From: an uncultured Clostridia bacterium
Lineage (GTDB): Bacteria > Bacillota > Clostridia > Lachnospirales > CAMZNU01
DNA length: 64,000 bases
Reading direction: 5' to 3'
Assembly (NCBI GenBank): GCA_947313885.1
Contig: CAMZNU010000010.1
Span: forward strand, 16,330-80,329
Within the stretch, counting starts at the first letter, position 1. The number at the start of each line of letters is the position of its first letter. Of the stretch, positions 16,220-25,628 are shown piece by piece. A model generated the notes under the pieces. The model made no database searches. It saw nothing but the letters and a program-made list of their open reading frames with translations, and had not been told where the DNA came from. The translations under genes and the position numbers were made by a program.

Positions 16220-17500
16220 ATGGCAGTTATAAAAAATGAAGTATCAGAGGTTAATAGAAAAAGATTTTTTAGTGACGTAACAAATGAGCAATGGGATGAT
16301 TGGAAATGGCAAGTAGCAAATAGAATAGAAACTTTAGATGATTTAAAAAAATATGTGTCATTAACAGAAGAGGAAGAAGAAGGTATTACAAAATGTTTAG
16401 GAACGTTAAGAATGGCGATAACGCCACATTATTTAACATTAATAGATTTAGAAGATCCGTATTGTGCAATAAGACGTCAAGCAGTACCACAGGGATTAGA
16501 AACGTATAGATCAGAAGTTGATCAAGAAGATCCATTACACGAAGATGGAGATTCACCAGTGCCAGGGCTTACACATAGATATCCAGATAGATGTTTATTG
16601 TTAGTAACAGATCAATGTTCTGTATATTGTAGACACTGTACGAGAAGACGTTTTGCGGGACAAAAAGATGATTCATTAGCGACAGCGGGAATAGATAGAG
16701 CAATAGAATATATAGCAAAAACAAAAGAAATAAGAGATGTAGTAATATCAGGGGGAGATGCTTTATTAATAAGTGATAAAAAATTAGAGCATGTATTAAA
16801 AAGTTTAAGAGCAATACCACATATAGAAATGATAAGAATAGGAACAAGAACACCAGTAGTTTTACCACAACGTATAACAGATGACTTATGTAATATGCTT
16901 AAAAAATATCAACCAATATATTTAAATACACATTTCAATCACGGAAAAGAAATGTCAACAGCGTCAATAGATGCATTAAATAAATTAGTAAATGCAGGTG
17001 TATGTGTAGGGAATCAATCAGTATTATTAGCAGGAGTAAATGATTGTGTACATGTTATGAAAGATTTAGTAACGACATTAACATATAACAGAGTTAGACC
17101 GTATTATATATATCAATGTGATTTATCGTTAGGGTTATCACACTTTAGAACGTCAGTATCAAAAGGTGTAGAAATAATAGAAGGACTAAGAGGACACGTA
17201 TCAGGATTATGTGTACCAACGTTTGTAGTAGATGCACCAGGAGGCGGCGGTAAAATACCTGTAATGCCACAATATGTAATATCACAAAACCATAATAAAA
17301 CGATATTAAGAAACTTCGAGGGAGTAATTACGACGTATGAAGAGCCAAGTGATTATGTGCCAGGATGTAAATGTGAAGTATGTAGAGGTGATAAAGTAGT
17401 TAATAAGGTAGGAGTTGCAGGACTGTTAAATGGTCAGCAAATTGCATTAGAGCCAGAAGGTTTAGAAAGAAAGAAAAGAAGTGAAAAAAATAAACATTAA
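16220..17500 (+). CDS. kamA: lysine 2,3-aminomutase (radical SAM, PLP)
   Basis: KamA converts L-lysine to L-beta-lysine, the first pathway step. The 426-residue protein has the radical-SAM cluster motif CSVYCRHC (C133, C137, C140), the GGD SAM-binding loop near 178-180, the PLP lysine K345 in PGGGGKIP, and zinc-type cysteines C276, C383, C385 and C388. The C-terminal KRSEKNKH tail overlaps or abuts the kamB start. Oxygen sensitivity of this class fits an anaerobe. Confidence 0.97.
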   Translation: MAVIKNEVSEVNRKRFFSDVTNEQWDDWKWQVANRIETLDDLKKYVSLTEEEEEGITKCLGTLRMAITPHYLTLIDLEDPYCAIRRQAVPQGLETYRSEVDQEDPLHEDGDSPVPGLTHRYPDRCLLLVTDQCSVYCRHCTRRRFAGQKDDSLATAGIDRAIEYIAKTKEIRDVVISGGDALLISDKKLEHVLKSLRAIPHIEMIRIGTRTPVVLPQRITDDLCNMLKKYQPIYLNTHFNHGKEMSTASIDALNKLVNAGVCVGNQSVLLAGVNDCVHVMKDLVTTLTYNRVRPYYIYQCDLSLGLSHFRTSVSKGVEIIEGLRGHVSGLCVPTFVVDAPGGGGKIPVMPQYVISQNHNKTILRNFEGVITTYEEPSDYVPGCKCEVCRGDKVVNKVGVAGLLNGQQIALEPEGLERKKRSEKNKH

Positions 17501-17501
17501 T

Positions 17502-18530
17502 ATGGATGAAATAATAGAAGGAATAATAAAAAATAGAAGTGTATCAATTATAGGAATGGGAAAAAACGTAGGTAAAACTACAGTATTAAATTATTTAATA
17601 AATAAGACCAAGGGTAAAATAGCTCTTGGTCTTACTTCTATAGGAAGAGATGGGGAAACGGAAGATATAGTAACGTCAACGAGTAAACCAAAAATATATG
17701 TATATGAAGGAACTGTAATAGGTACGGCAAAAAATCTTTTAATGAGAAGTTGTATAACATATGAAGTAATAGAAAGTACACATATAAAAACACCTATGGG
17801 AAAAATAATAATAGTTAAGGCGTTATCAAGTGGATATATAGAAATAGGTGGGGCGTCAATAAATGAGCAAACAAAAACTATAATTAATAAGATGAGAAAT
17901 TTGGGTAGTGAATTAATAATAGTAGATGGTGCAATATGTAAAAAAACGACTTCATCACCATTGATAACGAATAGTACAATTTTATGTACAGGCGGAGCTA
18001 TAAGTAATGATGTAAATAAAGTAGTAGAGGATACTATAAACACGATAAAATTATTAACTATGAAAAAAGCTAATGATAATATAAGGAAAACAAGTTATGA
18101 AATATTAGAAAAAAGCGATGTAGGAATTATTGACAACGATAATAATGTTAAAAATATTAATATAAAAACAGCGCTAGGAAATAGTAAAATTATTATTGAC
18201 GAGACAGATGAAAATAGTAAATACATAGTAATAAAAGGTGTAGTAGTAGAAAGTATTTTAGAAGACTTTATGAAAAGTGGAAAATGTAGAGATGTAAAAA
18301 TTGTAGTGCTAGACGGTACAAAATTATTTATAAACAAAGAAGTGCTAAATAAATTTGAAAAAAAATGTAAAGGCATAGAAGTACTAGAAAAAATAAATGT
18401 ATGTCTAATAGCGGTAAACCCAACGTCTCCAAATGGAAATAAATTAAATGGAGATGAGGTTATAATGAAATTAAGAAAAAGAACAAATGTACCAGTAATA
18501 GACGTATGTAGAGAAGGTGATACAAATTAG
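17502..18530 (+). CDS. kamB: KamB-like P-loop protein of the lysine operon
   Basis: This protein of about 342 residues has a Walker A motif SIIGMGKNVGKTT near its N-terminus and a glycine-rich GGAISNDVNKVVEDTI segment. The chosen ATG is 1 nt after the kamA stop; a GTG at 17481 would add seven residues and overlap kamA. Neither start has a strong ribosome site. The position between kamA and a MutS-like gene matches kamB of lysine-fermenting clostridia. Its biochemical function is not known; mutase upkeep is an inference. Confidence 0.83.
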   Translation: MDEIIEGIIKNRSVSIIGMGKNVGKTTVLNYLINKTKGKIALGLTSIGRDGETEDIVTSTSKPKIYVYEGTVIGTAKNLLMRSCITYEVIESTHIKTPMGKIIIVKALSSGYIEIGGASINEQTKTIINKMRNLGSELIIVDGAICKKTTSSPLITNSTILCTGGAISNDVNKVVEDTINTIKLLTMKKANDNIRKTSYEILEKSDVGIIDNDNNVKNINIKTALGNSKIIIDETDENSKYIVIKGVVVESILEDFMKSGKCRDVKIVVLDGTKLFINKEVLNKFEKKCKGIEVLEKINVCLIAVNPTSPNGNKLNGDEVIMKLRKRTNVPVIDVCREGDTN

Positions 18531-19977
18531 TTATTTAAATGGAAAGTATGATGAAATAGGGGTTAATTATATAATAGATAAATTATATATACACACTGAT
18601 TTTGGAAAAGAAGAAAGAAAGAATATAAGGATTTATAAAAGTAAGGATATTGGAAAACTAAAAGATGAGCTAAATAGAGTTGAGCAAATAATAAAAAAAG
18701 TCGATGAAAACAAATATCAACAAATATTATTAGAGATGGTTAAAATAAAAGACATACGGGGAACGTTAAAAAGATGTGAAAATAATTTAGTGTTAGATGT
18801 AGTAGAATTTTTTGAAATTAAAAATTTTGCTATAACAACAAATAAAATAATGAAAATATATAAAACCATGGATTTAAATTTAGATAATATTGAATTTAAA
18901 AGCCAAGAAGAAGTAGTTAAAATTTTAGATGATGGAAAAGGTTTAAATACTTTTCATATATATAACGGCTATAGTGAAAAAATATCAAAAATAAGAAATG
19001 CAAAAAAAGTAATAGAGAATAAAATATTTTCAGAAGTGGATTATGAAAATAGAGAAAAGTTAAAAGAAGAAAGAATAAATATAGTAATAGAAGAAGAGGA
19101 AGAAGAGTTAAAAATCAGAAAAAAACTAACAAATGAAATTAGGGGTAACATAGATAAGTTTTACAGCAATATAAAAAGTATAGGTACGTTAGATTTTTTA
19201 CTAGCCAAAGGGAGATTAGCGAAGGCGTACAATTGTTCTAAGCCGATAATAAATAATAATAATATTATTATTTTAAAAAATATGGTTAATATGCAAGTAA
19301 AAAATAGACTAGAAACAAAAGGAAAAAAATACACGGAAATAAGTGTTAATTTAGAAGATGGGGTAACAGTGCTTACAGGTGCTAACATGGGCGGTAAAAG
19401 TGTCGCACTAAAAACTACTGTAATAAATGTTTTATTATCACAGCTGGGATTTTATATATTTGCACAGTATGGAGAGATAGGTATTGTAGATTATATAGAA
19501 TTTATTTGTAACGATTTAGAGGAAGAAAAAGAAGGGCTAAGTACATTTGGCGGGGAAATAGTTAAATTAAAAGAAATTATTTTCAAGCTTAAAAGAGGTA
19601 GAGGATTTGTAATATTAGATGAATTTGCCCGTGGAACTAATCCAAAAGAAGGTAGTGTAATATTAAAATCATTAATTAAATATTTAAACAAACTAAATAG
19701 TACAGTAATAATTGCGACCCATTTAGATTTAGAAATAGAGGGAAAAGTTAAGAGATTAGAAGTAGTAGGTTTTAAAAACATAGATTTAAAAAAGATGAAA
19801 AAGAAAATAGAACTTAATAGTAGAGATGGAGTTAAATTATTACAAAAATATATGGATTACACTATAGAGGAAGTTAATGATAATAAAGAAGTGCCAAAAG
19901 ATGGTATAAACATATGTGAATTGTTAGGGTTAGAAAAAGAAATTATCGATGTAGCAAAAGAGTATTATAAAAAATAG
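18517..19977 (+). CDS. kamC: KamC, MutS-like ATPase of the lysine operon
   Basis: This 486-residue protein has a MutS-type ATPase domain: Walker A TGANMGGKS near 286-294 and Walker B VILDEFARGTNP near 364-375, then IATHLD. It lacks the MutS mismatch-recognition domain; the N-terminal half is a helical clamp-like region. A GTG start at 18517 overlaps kamB by 14 nt. Together with KamB it may reactivate or assemble the B12-dependent mutase encoded next. This is inference from context, since the purified mutase is known to inactivate. Confidence 0.86.
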   Translation: MIQISYLNGKYDEIGVNYIIDKLYIHTDFGKEERKNIRIYKSKDIGKLKDELNRVEQIIKKVDENKYQQILLEMVKIKDIRGTLKRCENNLVLDVVEFFEIKNFAITTNKIMKIYKTMDLNLDNIEFKSQEEVVKILDDGKGLNTFHIYNGYSEKISKIRNAKKVIENKIFSEVDYENREKLKEERINIVIEEEEEELKIRKKLTNEIRGNIDKFYSNIKSIGTLDFLLAKGRLAKAYNCSKPIINNNNIIILKNMVNMQVKNRLETKGKKYTEISVNLEDGVTVLTGANMGGKSVALKTTVINVLLSQLGFYIFAQYGEIGIVDYIEFICNDLEEEKEGLSTFGGEIVKLKEIIFKLKRGRGFVILDEFARGTNPKEGSVILKSLIKYLNKLNSTVIIATHLDLEIEGKVKRLEVVGFKNIDLKKMKKKIELNSRDGVKLLQKYMDYTIEEVNDNKEVPKDGINICELLGLEKEIIDVAKEYYKK

Positions 19978-19988
19978 GAGGAAACATT

Positions 19989-21545
19989 TTGAACAGTAAA
20001 TTAAATTTAAATTTAAAATTAGTAGATGAATCACGTGAAATAGCAAAAAAAATAGCCGAAGATACACAACTTTTCATTGAAAAGCATACGACGGTATCAA
20101 CAGAGAGAACAATTTGTAGACTTTTAGGAATAGATGGAGTAGATGAATTTGAAGTGCCATTGCCAAACGTTATAGTAGATAACGTTATGGAAAAGGGAGG
20201 GTTAAGCGTTGGACTTGCTACATATATAGGTAATGCTATAGTACAACTTGGGTTAACTCCTAATGAAATAGCTAAAAAAGTTTCAAAAGGTGAATTAGAT
20301 TTAACGACAATGGAATTAGCTGATGAAATGGATATTAAATTAGCTGTAGAAAAAGTTGCAAAAGAAACAGTAGAAAAAATAAAAGCGAATAGAGGAAAAA
20401 GAGAAAGTTACTTAAATGAATTTGGAGATAAAGAAGGACCATATTTATACGTAATAGTAGCTACAGGAAATATATATGAAGATATTACACAAGCAAAAGC
20501 AGCGGCAAGACAAGGGGCAGATATAATAGCAGTAATAAGAACTACAGGACAAAGTTTATTAGATTATGTGCCGTACGGAGCGACTACAGAAGGTTTTGGA
20601 GGTACTTATGCGACACAAGAAAATTTTAGATTAATGCGTGAGGCATTAGATGAAGTAGGAGAAGAAGAAAAAAGATATATAAGGTTATGTAACTATTGTT
20701 CAGGGTTATGTATGCCAGAAATAGCGGCAATGGGAGCGACAGAAAGATTAGATGTAATGTTAAACGATGCTTTATATGGAATATTATTTAGAGATATAAA
20801 TATGAAAAGAACGTTAGTAGATCAATATTTTTCAAGAGTAATAAATGGATTTGCAGGAGTTATAATAAATACAGGAGAAGATAATTACTTAACGACAGCA
20901 GATGCAGTAGAAGAAGCATATACTGTATTAGCGTCACAATTTATAAACGAGCAGTTTGCGGTAACGGCCGGAATGAAAGAAGAACAAATGGGATTAGGTC
21001 ATGCTTTTGAGATGGATCCTAGTTTAAAAGATGGATTTTTATTAGAATTAGCCCAAGCACAAATGGCAAGAGAGATTTTCCCAAAAGCACCATTAAAATA
21101 TATGCCACCTACAAAATTTAAGACAGGAGATATATTTAAAGGACAAATACAAGATACGTTATTTAATATGGTAACTATAATGACAGGACAAAAACTACAT
21201 TTATTAGGAATGTTAACAGAGGCGTTACATACACCGTATATGTCTGATCGTGCATTATCTATAGAAAATGCACAATATATATTTAATAATATGGAATCAT
21301 TAGGAGAAGAAATAACTTTCAAAAAAGATGGTATGATACAAAACAGAGCTAATTCAGTATTAAAAGAAGCAAATGATTTATTAAAAGAAATAGACAAAAA
21401 TGGTTTATTTAAGACGATAGAAGAAGGTAAGTTTGCAGGTATAAAAAGACCTATAGATGGCGGTAAAGGATTAGAAGGTGTTGTAGAAAAAGGTGAAAAA
21501 TATTTCAATCCGTTTATTAGGTTAATGTTAGAGGAGGTTAAATAG
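19989..21545 (+). CDS. kamD: lysine 5,6-aminomutase, alpha subunit
   Basis: The large subunit of the adenosylcobalamin- and PLP-dependent D-lysine/beta-lysine 5,6-aminomutase, 518 residues. The start is TTG at 19989 with GGAGG at 19978-19982. The family N-terminus LNLNLKLVDESREIAKKIA and TERTICRLLGIDGV begin just after it, so no later start is possible. The long conserved barrel includes VIRTTGQSLLDYVPYGATTE. The stop overlaps the GTG start of kamE. Confidence 0.96.
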   Translation: MNSKLNLNLKLVDESREIAKKIAEDTQLFIEKHTTVSTERTICRLLGIDGVDEFEVPLPNVIVDNVMEKGGLSVGLATYIGNAIVQLGLTPNEIAKKVSKGELDLTTMELADEMDIKLAVEKVAKETVEKIKANRGKRESYLNEFGDKEGPYLYVIVATGNIYEDITQAKAAARQGADIIAVIRTTGQSLLDYVPYGATTEGFGGTYATQENFRLMREALDEVGEEEKRYIRLCNYCSGLCMPEIAAMGATERLDVMLNDALYGILFRDINMKRTLVDQYFSRVINGFAGVIINTGEDNYLTTADAVEEAYTVLASQFINEQFAVTAGMKEEQMGLGHAFEMDPSLKDGFLLELAQAQMAREIFPKAPLKYMPPTKFKTGDIFKGQIQDTLFNMVTIMTGQKLHLLGMLTEALHTPYMSDRALSIENAQYIFNNMESLGEEITFKKDGMIQNRANSVLKEANDLLKEIDKNGLFKTIEEGKFAGIKRPIDGGKGLEGVVEKGEKYFNPFIRLMLEEVK

Positions 21546-22327
21546 TGAGTAGTGTAAAATTAAATACAGAAGTGTTAAATACAGAATTAGATTTATCAAA
21601 AATAAAACCATATGGCGATACTATGAATGATGGTAAAGTACAATTAAGTTTTACATTACCGATAGTTGATGATGAAAAAGGTATGGAAACGGCAAAAGAA
21701 CTAGGTAAAAAAATGGGATTAAAAGATGTTGGAGTAGTGCATCATAAACCATTGGATAAAGGGTTTACGTTTTATGTAGTGTATGGAACGGTAGAACATA
21801 CAGTAGATTATAATAAAATAGAAGTAGAAGTGTTAGATATAAATGTTATGTCTATGAAAGAAACTAATGAATATATAAAAGAAAATATTAAGAGAAAAGT
21901 AGTAATGATAGGTGCAAGTACAGGAACAGATGCCCATACAGTGGGAATAGATGCGATAATGAACATGAAAGGATTTGCAGGTCATTACGGATTAGAAAGA
22001 TACGAAATGATAGAAGCATATAATTTAGGAAGTCAAGTACCGAATGAAGAATTTATTAAAAAGGCGATAGAGTTAAAAGCTGATGTACTGTTAGTATCAC
22101 AAACAGTAACACAAAAAGATGTACACATTGCAAATTTAACAAACTTAGTAGAGTTATTAGAAGCAGAGGGAATAAGAGATAAAGTAATATTAATAATGGG
22201 TGGACCTAGAATATCACAAGAATTAGCAAAAGAATTAGGATATGATGGCGGGTTTGGAATTGGGAAGTTTGCCGATGACATAGCAACTTTTGCAGTGACA
22301 GAAATAGTAGAAAGAAAATTAACATAA
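21545..22327 (+). CDS. kamE: lysine 5,6-aminomutase, beta subunit (B12-binding)
   Basis: The 260-residue small subunit binds cobalamin and PLP. The base-off B12 motif DAHTVG gives the cobalt ligand H131, and K142 in NMKGFAGH is the expected PLP Schiff-base lysine. The GTG start overlaps the kamD stop by one base. It makes 3,5-diaminohexanoate from beta-lysine with KamD. Its cofactor demand explains the neighbouring corrinoid importer. Confidence 0.97.
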   Translation: MSSVKLNTEVLNTELDLSKIKPYGDTMNDGKVQLSFTLPIVDDEKGMETAKELGKKMGLKDVGVVHHKPLDKGFTFYVVYGTVEHTVDYNKIEVEVLDINVMSMKETNEYIKENIKRKVVMIGASTGTDAHTVGIDAIMNMKGFAGHYGLERYEMIEAYNLGSQVPNEEFIKKAIELKADVLLVSQTVTQKDVHIANLTNLVELLEAEGIRDKVILIMGGPRISQELAKELGYDGGFGIGKFADDIATFAVTEIVERKLT

Positions 22328-22343
22328 AAAAAATTTAATAAGA

Positions 22344-22389
22344 AAACAAAAAAATAAAACCTATTAAAATAGGTTTTATTTTTTTGTTT
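22344..22389. terminator. bidirectional terminator after kamE
   Basis: A perfect 21-bp inverted repeat (22344-22364 with 22369-22389, loop TAAA) has A-rich and T-rich ends. It ends the lysine operon and the convergent small gene. Confidence 0.9.
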
Positions 22390-22392
22390 CTT

Positions 22393-22527
22393 TTATTTTA
22401 AATGTTTTTTCTTTTTATGGTCTGTTAGTATTTTGCTAGCTTCTGATTTTTCTTTTTTTGATGGAGAAGTTCTTAAATCATACCCAGCCTTTCTAACTTT
22501 TTTTGATGGATTACATTTTTTAGCCAT
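22393..22527 (-). CDS. small lysine-rich basic protein (44 aa)
   Basis: A 44-codon frame begins MAKKCNPSKKVRKAG and ends KKKKHLK, with an AAAGGAGAAG ribosome site before the ATG at 22527. It has one cysteine, about one third lysine, and no hydrophobic segment. It lies between two terminator-bounded units and just upstream of nothing else on its strand. Clean start, stop and ribosome site suggest a real gene. A nucleic-acid-binding role is possible, but the family is not recognised. Confidence 0.6.
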   Translation of the reverse strand: MAKKCNPSKKVRKAGYDLRTSPSKKEKSEASKILTDHKKKKHLK

Positions 22528-22550
22528 ATAAGCTTCTCCTTTGAATTATG

Positions 22551-23258
22551 TTAACTTAAAAATAAAACCATAGTTAATATAAAAATAAGTATGTTTAACC
22601 GCATAAGTATAAAAGTTAATTTAGAGAACAAAGTATACTTTTCTTTAAAAACTTTTTCAAATATAGAAATTGTAGATAAAGAAAAATTTTGGTTTATAGC
22701 ATAACGTACTGTTGCTACAGTTGTATACTTTGTTAATAAAAAATCTGAACTACTTCTAGAAGTTTCAATTTGTGAAAATAAATATTTTCGTGAACCGGCC
22801 ACACGATTTTGGTACTTTCGTAAGAAAGATATTCCGAAAAAAGGTAATGGTTTAATTTTTTTATAATCTATGTCCAGATTAATATTAGACTTAACTAAAA
22901 TTGTATCGAAACTATCACGATAAAAAATATCATAAGCTAAAAAGAATTCATTTTTAAAAATTTTAGGCGATAAAAACAATTGCATCCAAAGTAATGCGAT
23001 AAAAATAAAATATATAAAAATTACATATATATTTAAAAATTTTATAAGGTATATACTTGGATGAAATAATAATACCGCCATTAAAGTTAAAAAAAGAAAA
23101 GTTCCTTTAAAGAAAAGGGAAAAATACAAATGTAATTTAACTTTTCGTATAGCATAAATATTTTTATATAATATTTTTTTGTTACCAACTAATAAGCCAT
23201 CAACAACGATAGAAACAGTAGTTTTATTATTGTTATATATACAATCAATTTGTTTCAT
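22551..23258 (-). CDS. membrane protein, function unknown
   Basis: The 235-residue product has two closely spaced hydrophobic segments near residues 47-70 and 76-95, a soluble middle domain, and a final hydrophobic helix at about 215-233. An AGGAGGA site precedes the ATG at 23258. The short N-terminal beta-like region (CIYNNNKTTVSIVVDG) may be a PH- or YcxB-like fold; this is only a visual guess. It lies downstream of the NhaC-family gene, 37 nt from it, probably in the same transcript. Confidence 0.65.
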   Translation of the reverse strand: MKQIDCIYNNNKTTVSIVVDGLLVGNKKILYKNIYAIRKVKLHLYFSLFFKGTFLFLTLMAVLLFHPSIYLIKFLNIYVIFIYFIFIALLWMQLFLSPKIFKNEFFLAYDIFYRDSFDTILVKSNINLDIDYKKIKPLPFFGISFLRKYQNRVAGSRKYLFSQIETSRSSSDFLLTKYTTVATVRYAINQNFSLSTISIFEKVFKEKYTLFSKLTFILMRLNILIFILTMVLFLS

Positions 23259-23295
23259 ATATCCTCCTAATTAGATGGTAAGTATATATTACGTA

Positions 23296-24738
23296 TTATT
23301 TAGTAGTTGTTTCATCAGTTTTAAACATACCGATTCCAAGAATAGCAAATACAATTTCCATTATTGGATTTATTAAATTTAAAAATGCAAATGGTAAATA
23401 AGCAAGAGTGCTAACACCAAGGTACGTACTCATAGTAACCCCACATGTATTCCAAGGAACCAATGCAGAAGTTAAAGTACCACCCGATTCTAGTACACGA
23501 GATTGAACCTTAGGGTGTAAGTTAAGTTTTGAAAAATCTTCTTTAAACATTTTACCTGGTAAAATAATTGCTATATATTGATCGGCTGTAACTATGTTAA
23601 TTAAAATTGCTGTAAATATGCTAGTAGCTACTAATGGTGCTGGTTTTGTTGTAAATCTTTTTAAAGAGTTAACAACAGAATCTAAAAATCCAGTAGTTTC
23701 TAGGACTCCACCGAAACACATAGCAAGAATAATTAGTGAAATAGTCCAAAGCATAGAATCAAGTCCACCACGATTTAGAAGATCATTAATATTATCAACA
23801 ACGTCTGGTGAGTATGCTGTTAAAGAGCTAGTATCAAAACTATAACCATAATGTAAAGCGTCTAAAAACTCTGAAAAAGTGTGACCTGTTTGTATAAATA
23901 AAGCTGAAATTCCACCTAAAAATACAGATAATAATAATCCTGGCATCGCTGGTATTTTAAATATAACCATAACAACGATTAAAACAGGAGGTAGTAACAA
24001 TAGAGGCGAGATAACAAAAGTATCATTAAGTATAGCTTTAAATTCTGCGATGCTACTAACATCGGCACCAGCACCGCCACTAGTAAGCCCTATAATTAAA
24101 AATAATATTAGGGCTATAACAAAACTAGGTATAGTTGAATATGTCATCGACTTAATATGTTCAAACACTGTAGTTCCAGAAATAGCAGGAGCTAAGTTAG
24201 TAGTATCAGATAGAGGTGACATTTTATCACCAACATATGCACCAGATACAACAGCACCAGCTGTAATTGCTAAATTTAAATCAAGAGCTGTCGCAATACC
24301 GATAAGAGCGATACCAACAGTTCCCGCCGTTGTCCATGACGATCCTATTGAGAGAGCAATAATTGATGACAATAAAGCTGCGGCAAAATAAAAAATCTTC
24401 GGATTAATAATATCTAATCCGTATGTAATCATAGTAGGAACAATTCCCCCCATAATCCATGCTGATATTAGCATACCAATAATCATAAGAATAATTATTG
24501 ATTGCATAGCAACAGTAATAGTGTTAATCATACCTTTTTCAATATCCTCCCAAGATTGCTTATCGATAACAACAGCTAAAATTGCCGCTGATATTGTAGC
24601 AAAAATTAATGGAATATGTGGATCTAAACCAAGAACTATAATTCCATAACCTAGAAAAACCATAGCAAATACTATTGATAAATAGCCTAAGATAGTACGT
24701 AGATGTGTAATTTTACTTTTTTCATTTTCAGTATTCAT
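23296..24738 (-). CDS. nhaC: NhaC-family Na+/H+ antiporter (possible lysine or amine exchanger)
   Basis: This 480-residue protein has about eleven to twelve membrane segments with NhaC-family motifs (SGAYVGDKMSPLSDTTNLAPA, and SSWTTAGTVGIALIG). The ATG at 24738 has GGAGG upstream; the 22-residue upstream extension was rejected. NhaC-like transporters often accompany amino-acid fermentation genes, so exchange of lysine or its products is plausible. Ion specificity cannot be read from sequence. It has its own promoter. Confidence 0.87.
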   Translation of the reverse strand: MNTENEKSKITHLRTILGYLSIVFAMVFLGYGIIVLGLDPHIPLIFATISAAILAVVIDKQSWEDIEKGMINTITVAMQSIIILMIIGMLISAWIMGGIVPTMITYGLDIINPKIFYFAAALLSSIIALSIGSSWTTAGTVGIALIGIATALDLNLAITAGAVVSGAYVGDKMSPLSDTTNLAPAISGTTVFEHIKSMTYSTIPSFVIALILFLIIGLTSGGAGADVSSIAEFKAILNDTFVISPLLLLPPVLIVVMVIFKIPAMPGLLLSVFLGGISALFIQTGHTFSEFLDALHYGYSFDTSSLTAYSPDVVDNINDLLNRGGLDSMLWTISLIILAMCFGGVLETTGFLDSVVNSLKRFTTKPAPLVATSIFTAILINIVTADQYIAIILPGKMFKEDFSKLNLHPKVQSRVLESGGTLTSALVPWNTCGVTMSTYLGVSTLAYLPFAFLNLINPIMEIVFAILGIGMFKTDETTTK

Positions 24739-24775
24739 ATAAAATCCTCCCAAATAAAAAATAAATTCCACTACA

Positions 24776-24804
24776 ATCGTATGTGAAAAAAACATAAAAG
24801 TCAA
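24776..24804 (-). promoter_or_regulatory. promoter of the nhaC-like gene
   Basis: On the minus strand, TTGACT (24804-24799), 17-bp spacer, TACGAT (24781-24776), 38 bases before the chosen start codon. Confidence 0.65.
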
Positions 24805-24863
24805 TATTTTGCAAACAATTTTTATGAATTATGACGTATAGATAAAAAAGTAAAGTGAAAAAC

Positions 24864-24920
24864 TTAATAGCAATCAAAAAAAAAACTAGCTATTAGCTAG
24901 TTTTTTTTGATTGCTATTAA
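24864..24920 (-). terminator. long palindromic terminator after rubrerythrin
   Basis: Arms of 25-27 nt (TTAATAGCAATC, A10, CTAGC against GCTAG, T8, GATTGCTATTAA) enclose a TATT loop. On the minus strand the stem is followed by a T10 tract. Its outer arm includes the rubrerythrin stop codon. Confidence 0.85.
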
Positions 24921-25459
24921 GCGAAATATCTGTCTAATAAACCTTTAAAAGCTCTACCGTGACGTGCTTCATCTTTAGCCATTTCATGAACTGTATCATG
25001 GATAGCATCAAGACCTAATTGTTTAGCTTTAGTAGCTATATCTTTTTTACCAGCTGTAGCGCCATGCTCAGCCATTACACGCATTTCTAAGTTTTTCTTA
25101 GTTGATGTATCAACAACTTCACCTAATAACTCAGCAAATTTTGCTGCATGTTCAGCTTCTTCAAAAGCGATTCTTTTATAAGCTTCTGCAACTTCAGGAT
25201 AACCTTCACGGTCAGCTTGACGAGACATAGCAAGGTACATACCAACTTCAGTACATTCGCCCATGAAGTTTTGTCTTAAACCTTCAACGATTTCTGGATC
25301 AACGTCTTTAGCAACACCGATTCTGTGTTCATCAGCAAAAACTAAATCACCAGTTTGTTCCGCGAATTTATTTGTTGGAGCTTTACATTGTACGCAAGAT
25401 TCAGGAGCAGTAGCACCTTCATGAACGTAACCACATATAGTACAAACGAATTTTTTCAT
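24917..25459 (-). CDS. rbr: reverse rubrerythrin
   Basis: This 180-residue protein has a rubredoxin-like domain at the N-terminus (CTICGY and CVQCKAP, four cysteines) followed by a ferritin-like diiron domain with EEAEHAAKF and EARHGRAF. This domain order is the reverse of classical rubrerythrin. In clostridia such proteins reduce H2O2 and O2. The ATG at 25459 has AGGAGG upstream. A candidate PerR/Fur operator and a good promoter precede it, consistent with peroxide control. Confidence 0.95.
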   Translation of the reverse strand: MKKFVCTICGYVHEGATAPESCVQCKAPTNKFAEQTGDLVFADEHRIGVAKDVDPEIVEGLRQNFMGECTEVGMYLAMSRQADREGYPEVAEAYKRIAFEEAEHAAKFAELLGEVVDTSTKKNLEMRVMAEHGATAGKKDIATKAKQLGLDAIHDTVHEMAKDEARHGRAFKGLLDRYFA

Positions 25460-25474
25460 TTTAATCCTCCTATA

Positions 25475-25490
25475 GATAATAATGATTATC
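25475..25490 (-). promoter_or_regulatory. candidate PerR/Fur-type operator
   Basis: GATAAT at 25475-25480 and ATTATC at 25485-25490 form a perfect inverted repeat with an AATG spacer. It lies just downstream of the predicted transcription start of rubrerythrin. The shape fits the Fur/PerR family. Confidence 0.6.
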
Positions 25491-25503
25491 AATTACAATT
25501 ATA

Positions 25504-25532
25504 ACTATATTAAAAAAAATAGAAGAAGTCAA
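25504..25532 (-). promoter_or_regulatory. rubrerythrin promoter
   Basis: Minus-strand TTGACT (25532-25527), 17-bp spacer and TATAGT (25509-25504). Confidence 0.7.
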
Positions 25533-25628
25533 TATATATTAAAAGTGAAATATGCATATTTTTTATTTTAGCTTTATTTACATAGTAATATACGTTAGAA
25601 TTAAAATAAAACAATAGGAGAAATACAT

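Noticed and set aside
18517..19977. kamC read as a DNA mismatch repair MutS
   Set aside because: It lacks the mismatch-recognition domain, is far shorter than MutS, and sits inside the lysine operon.
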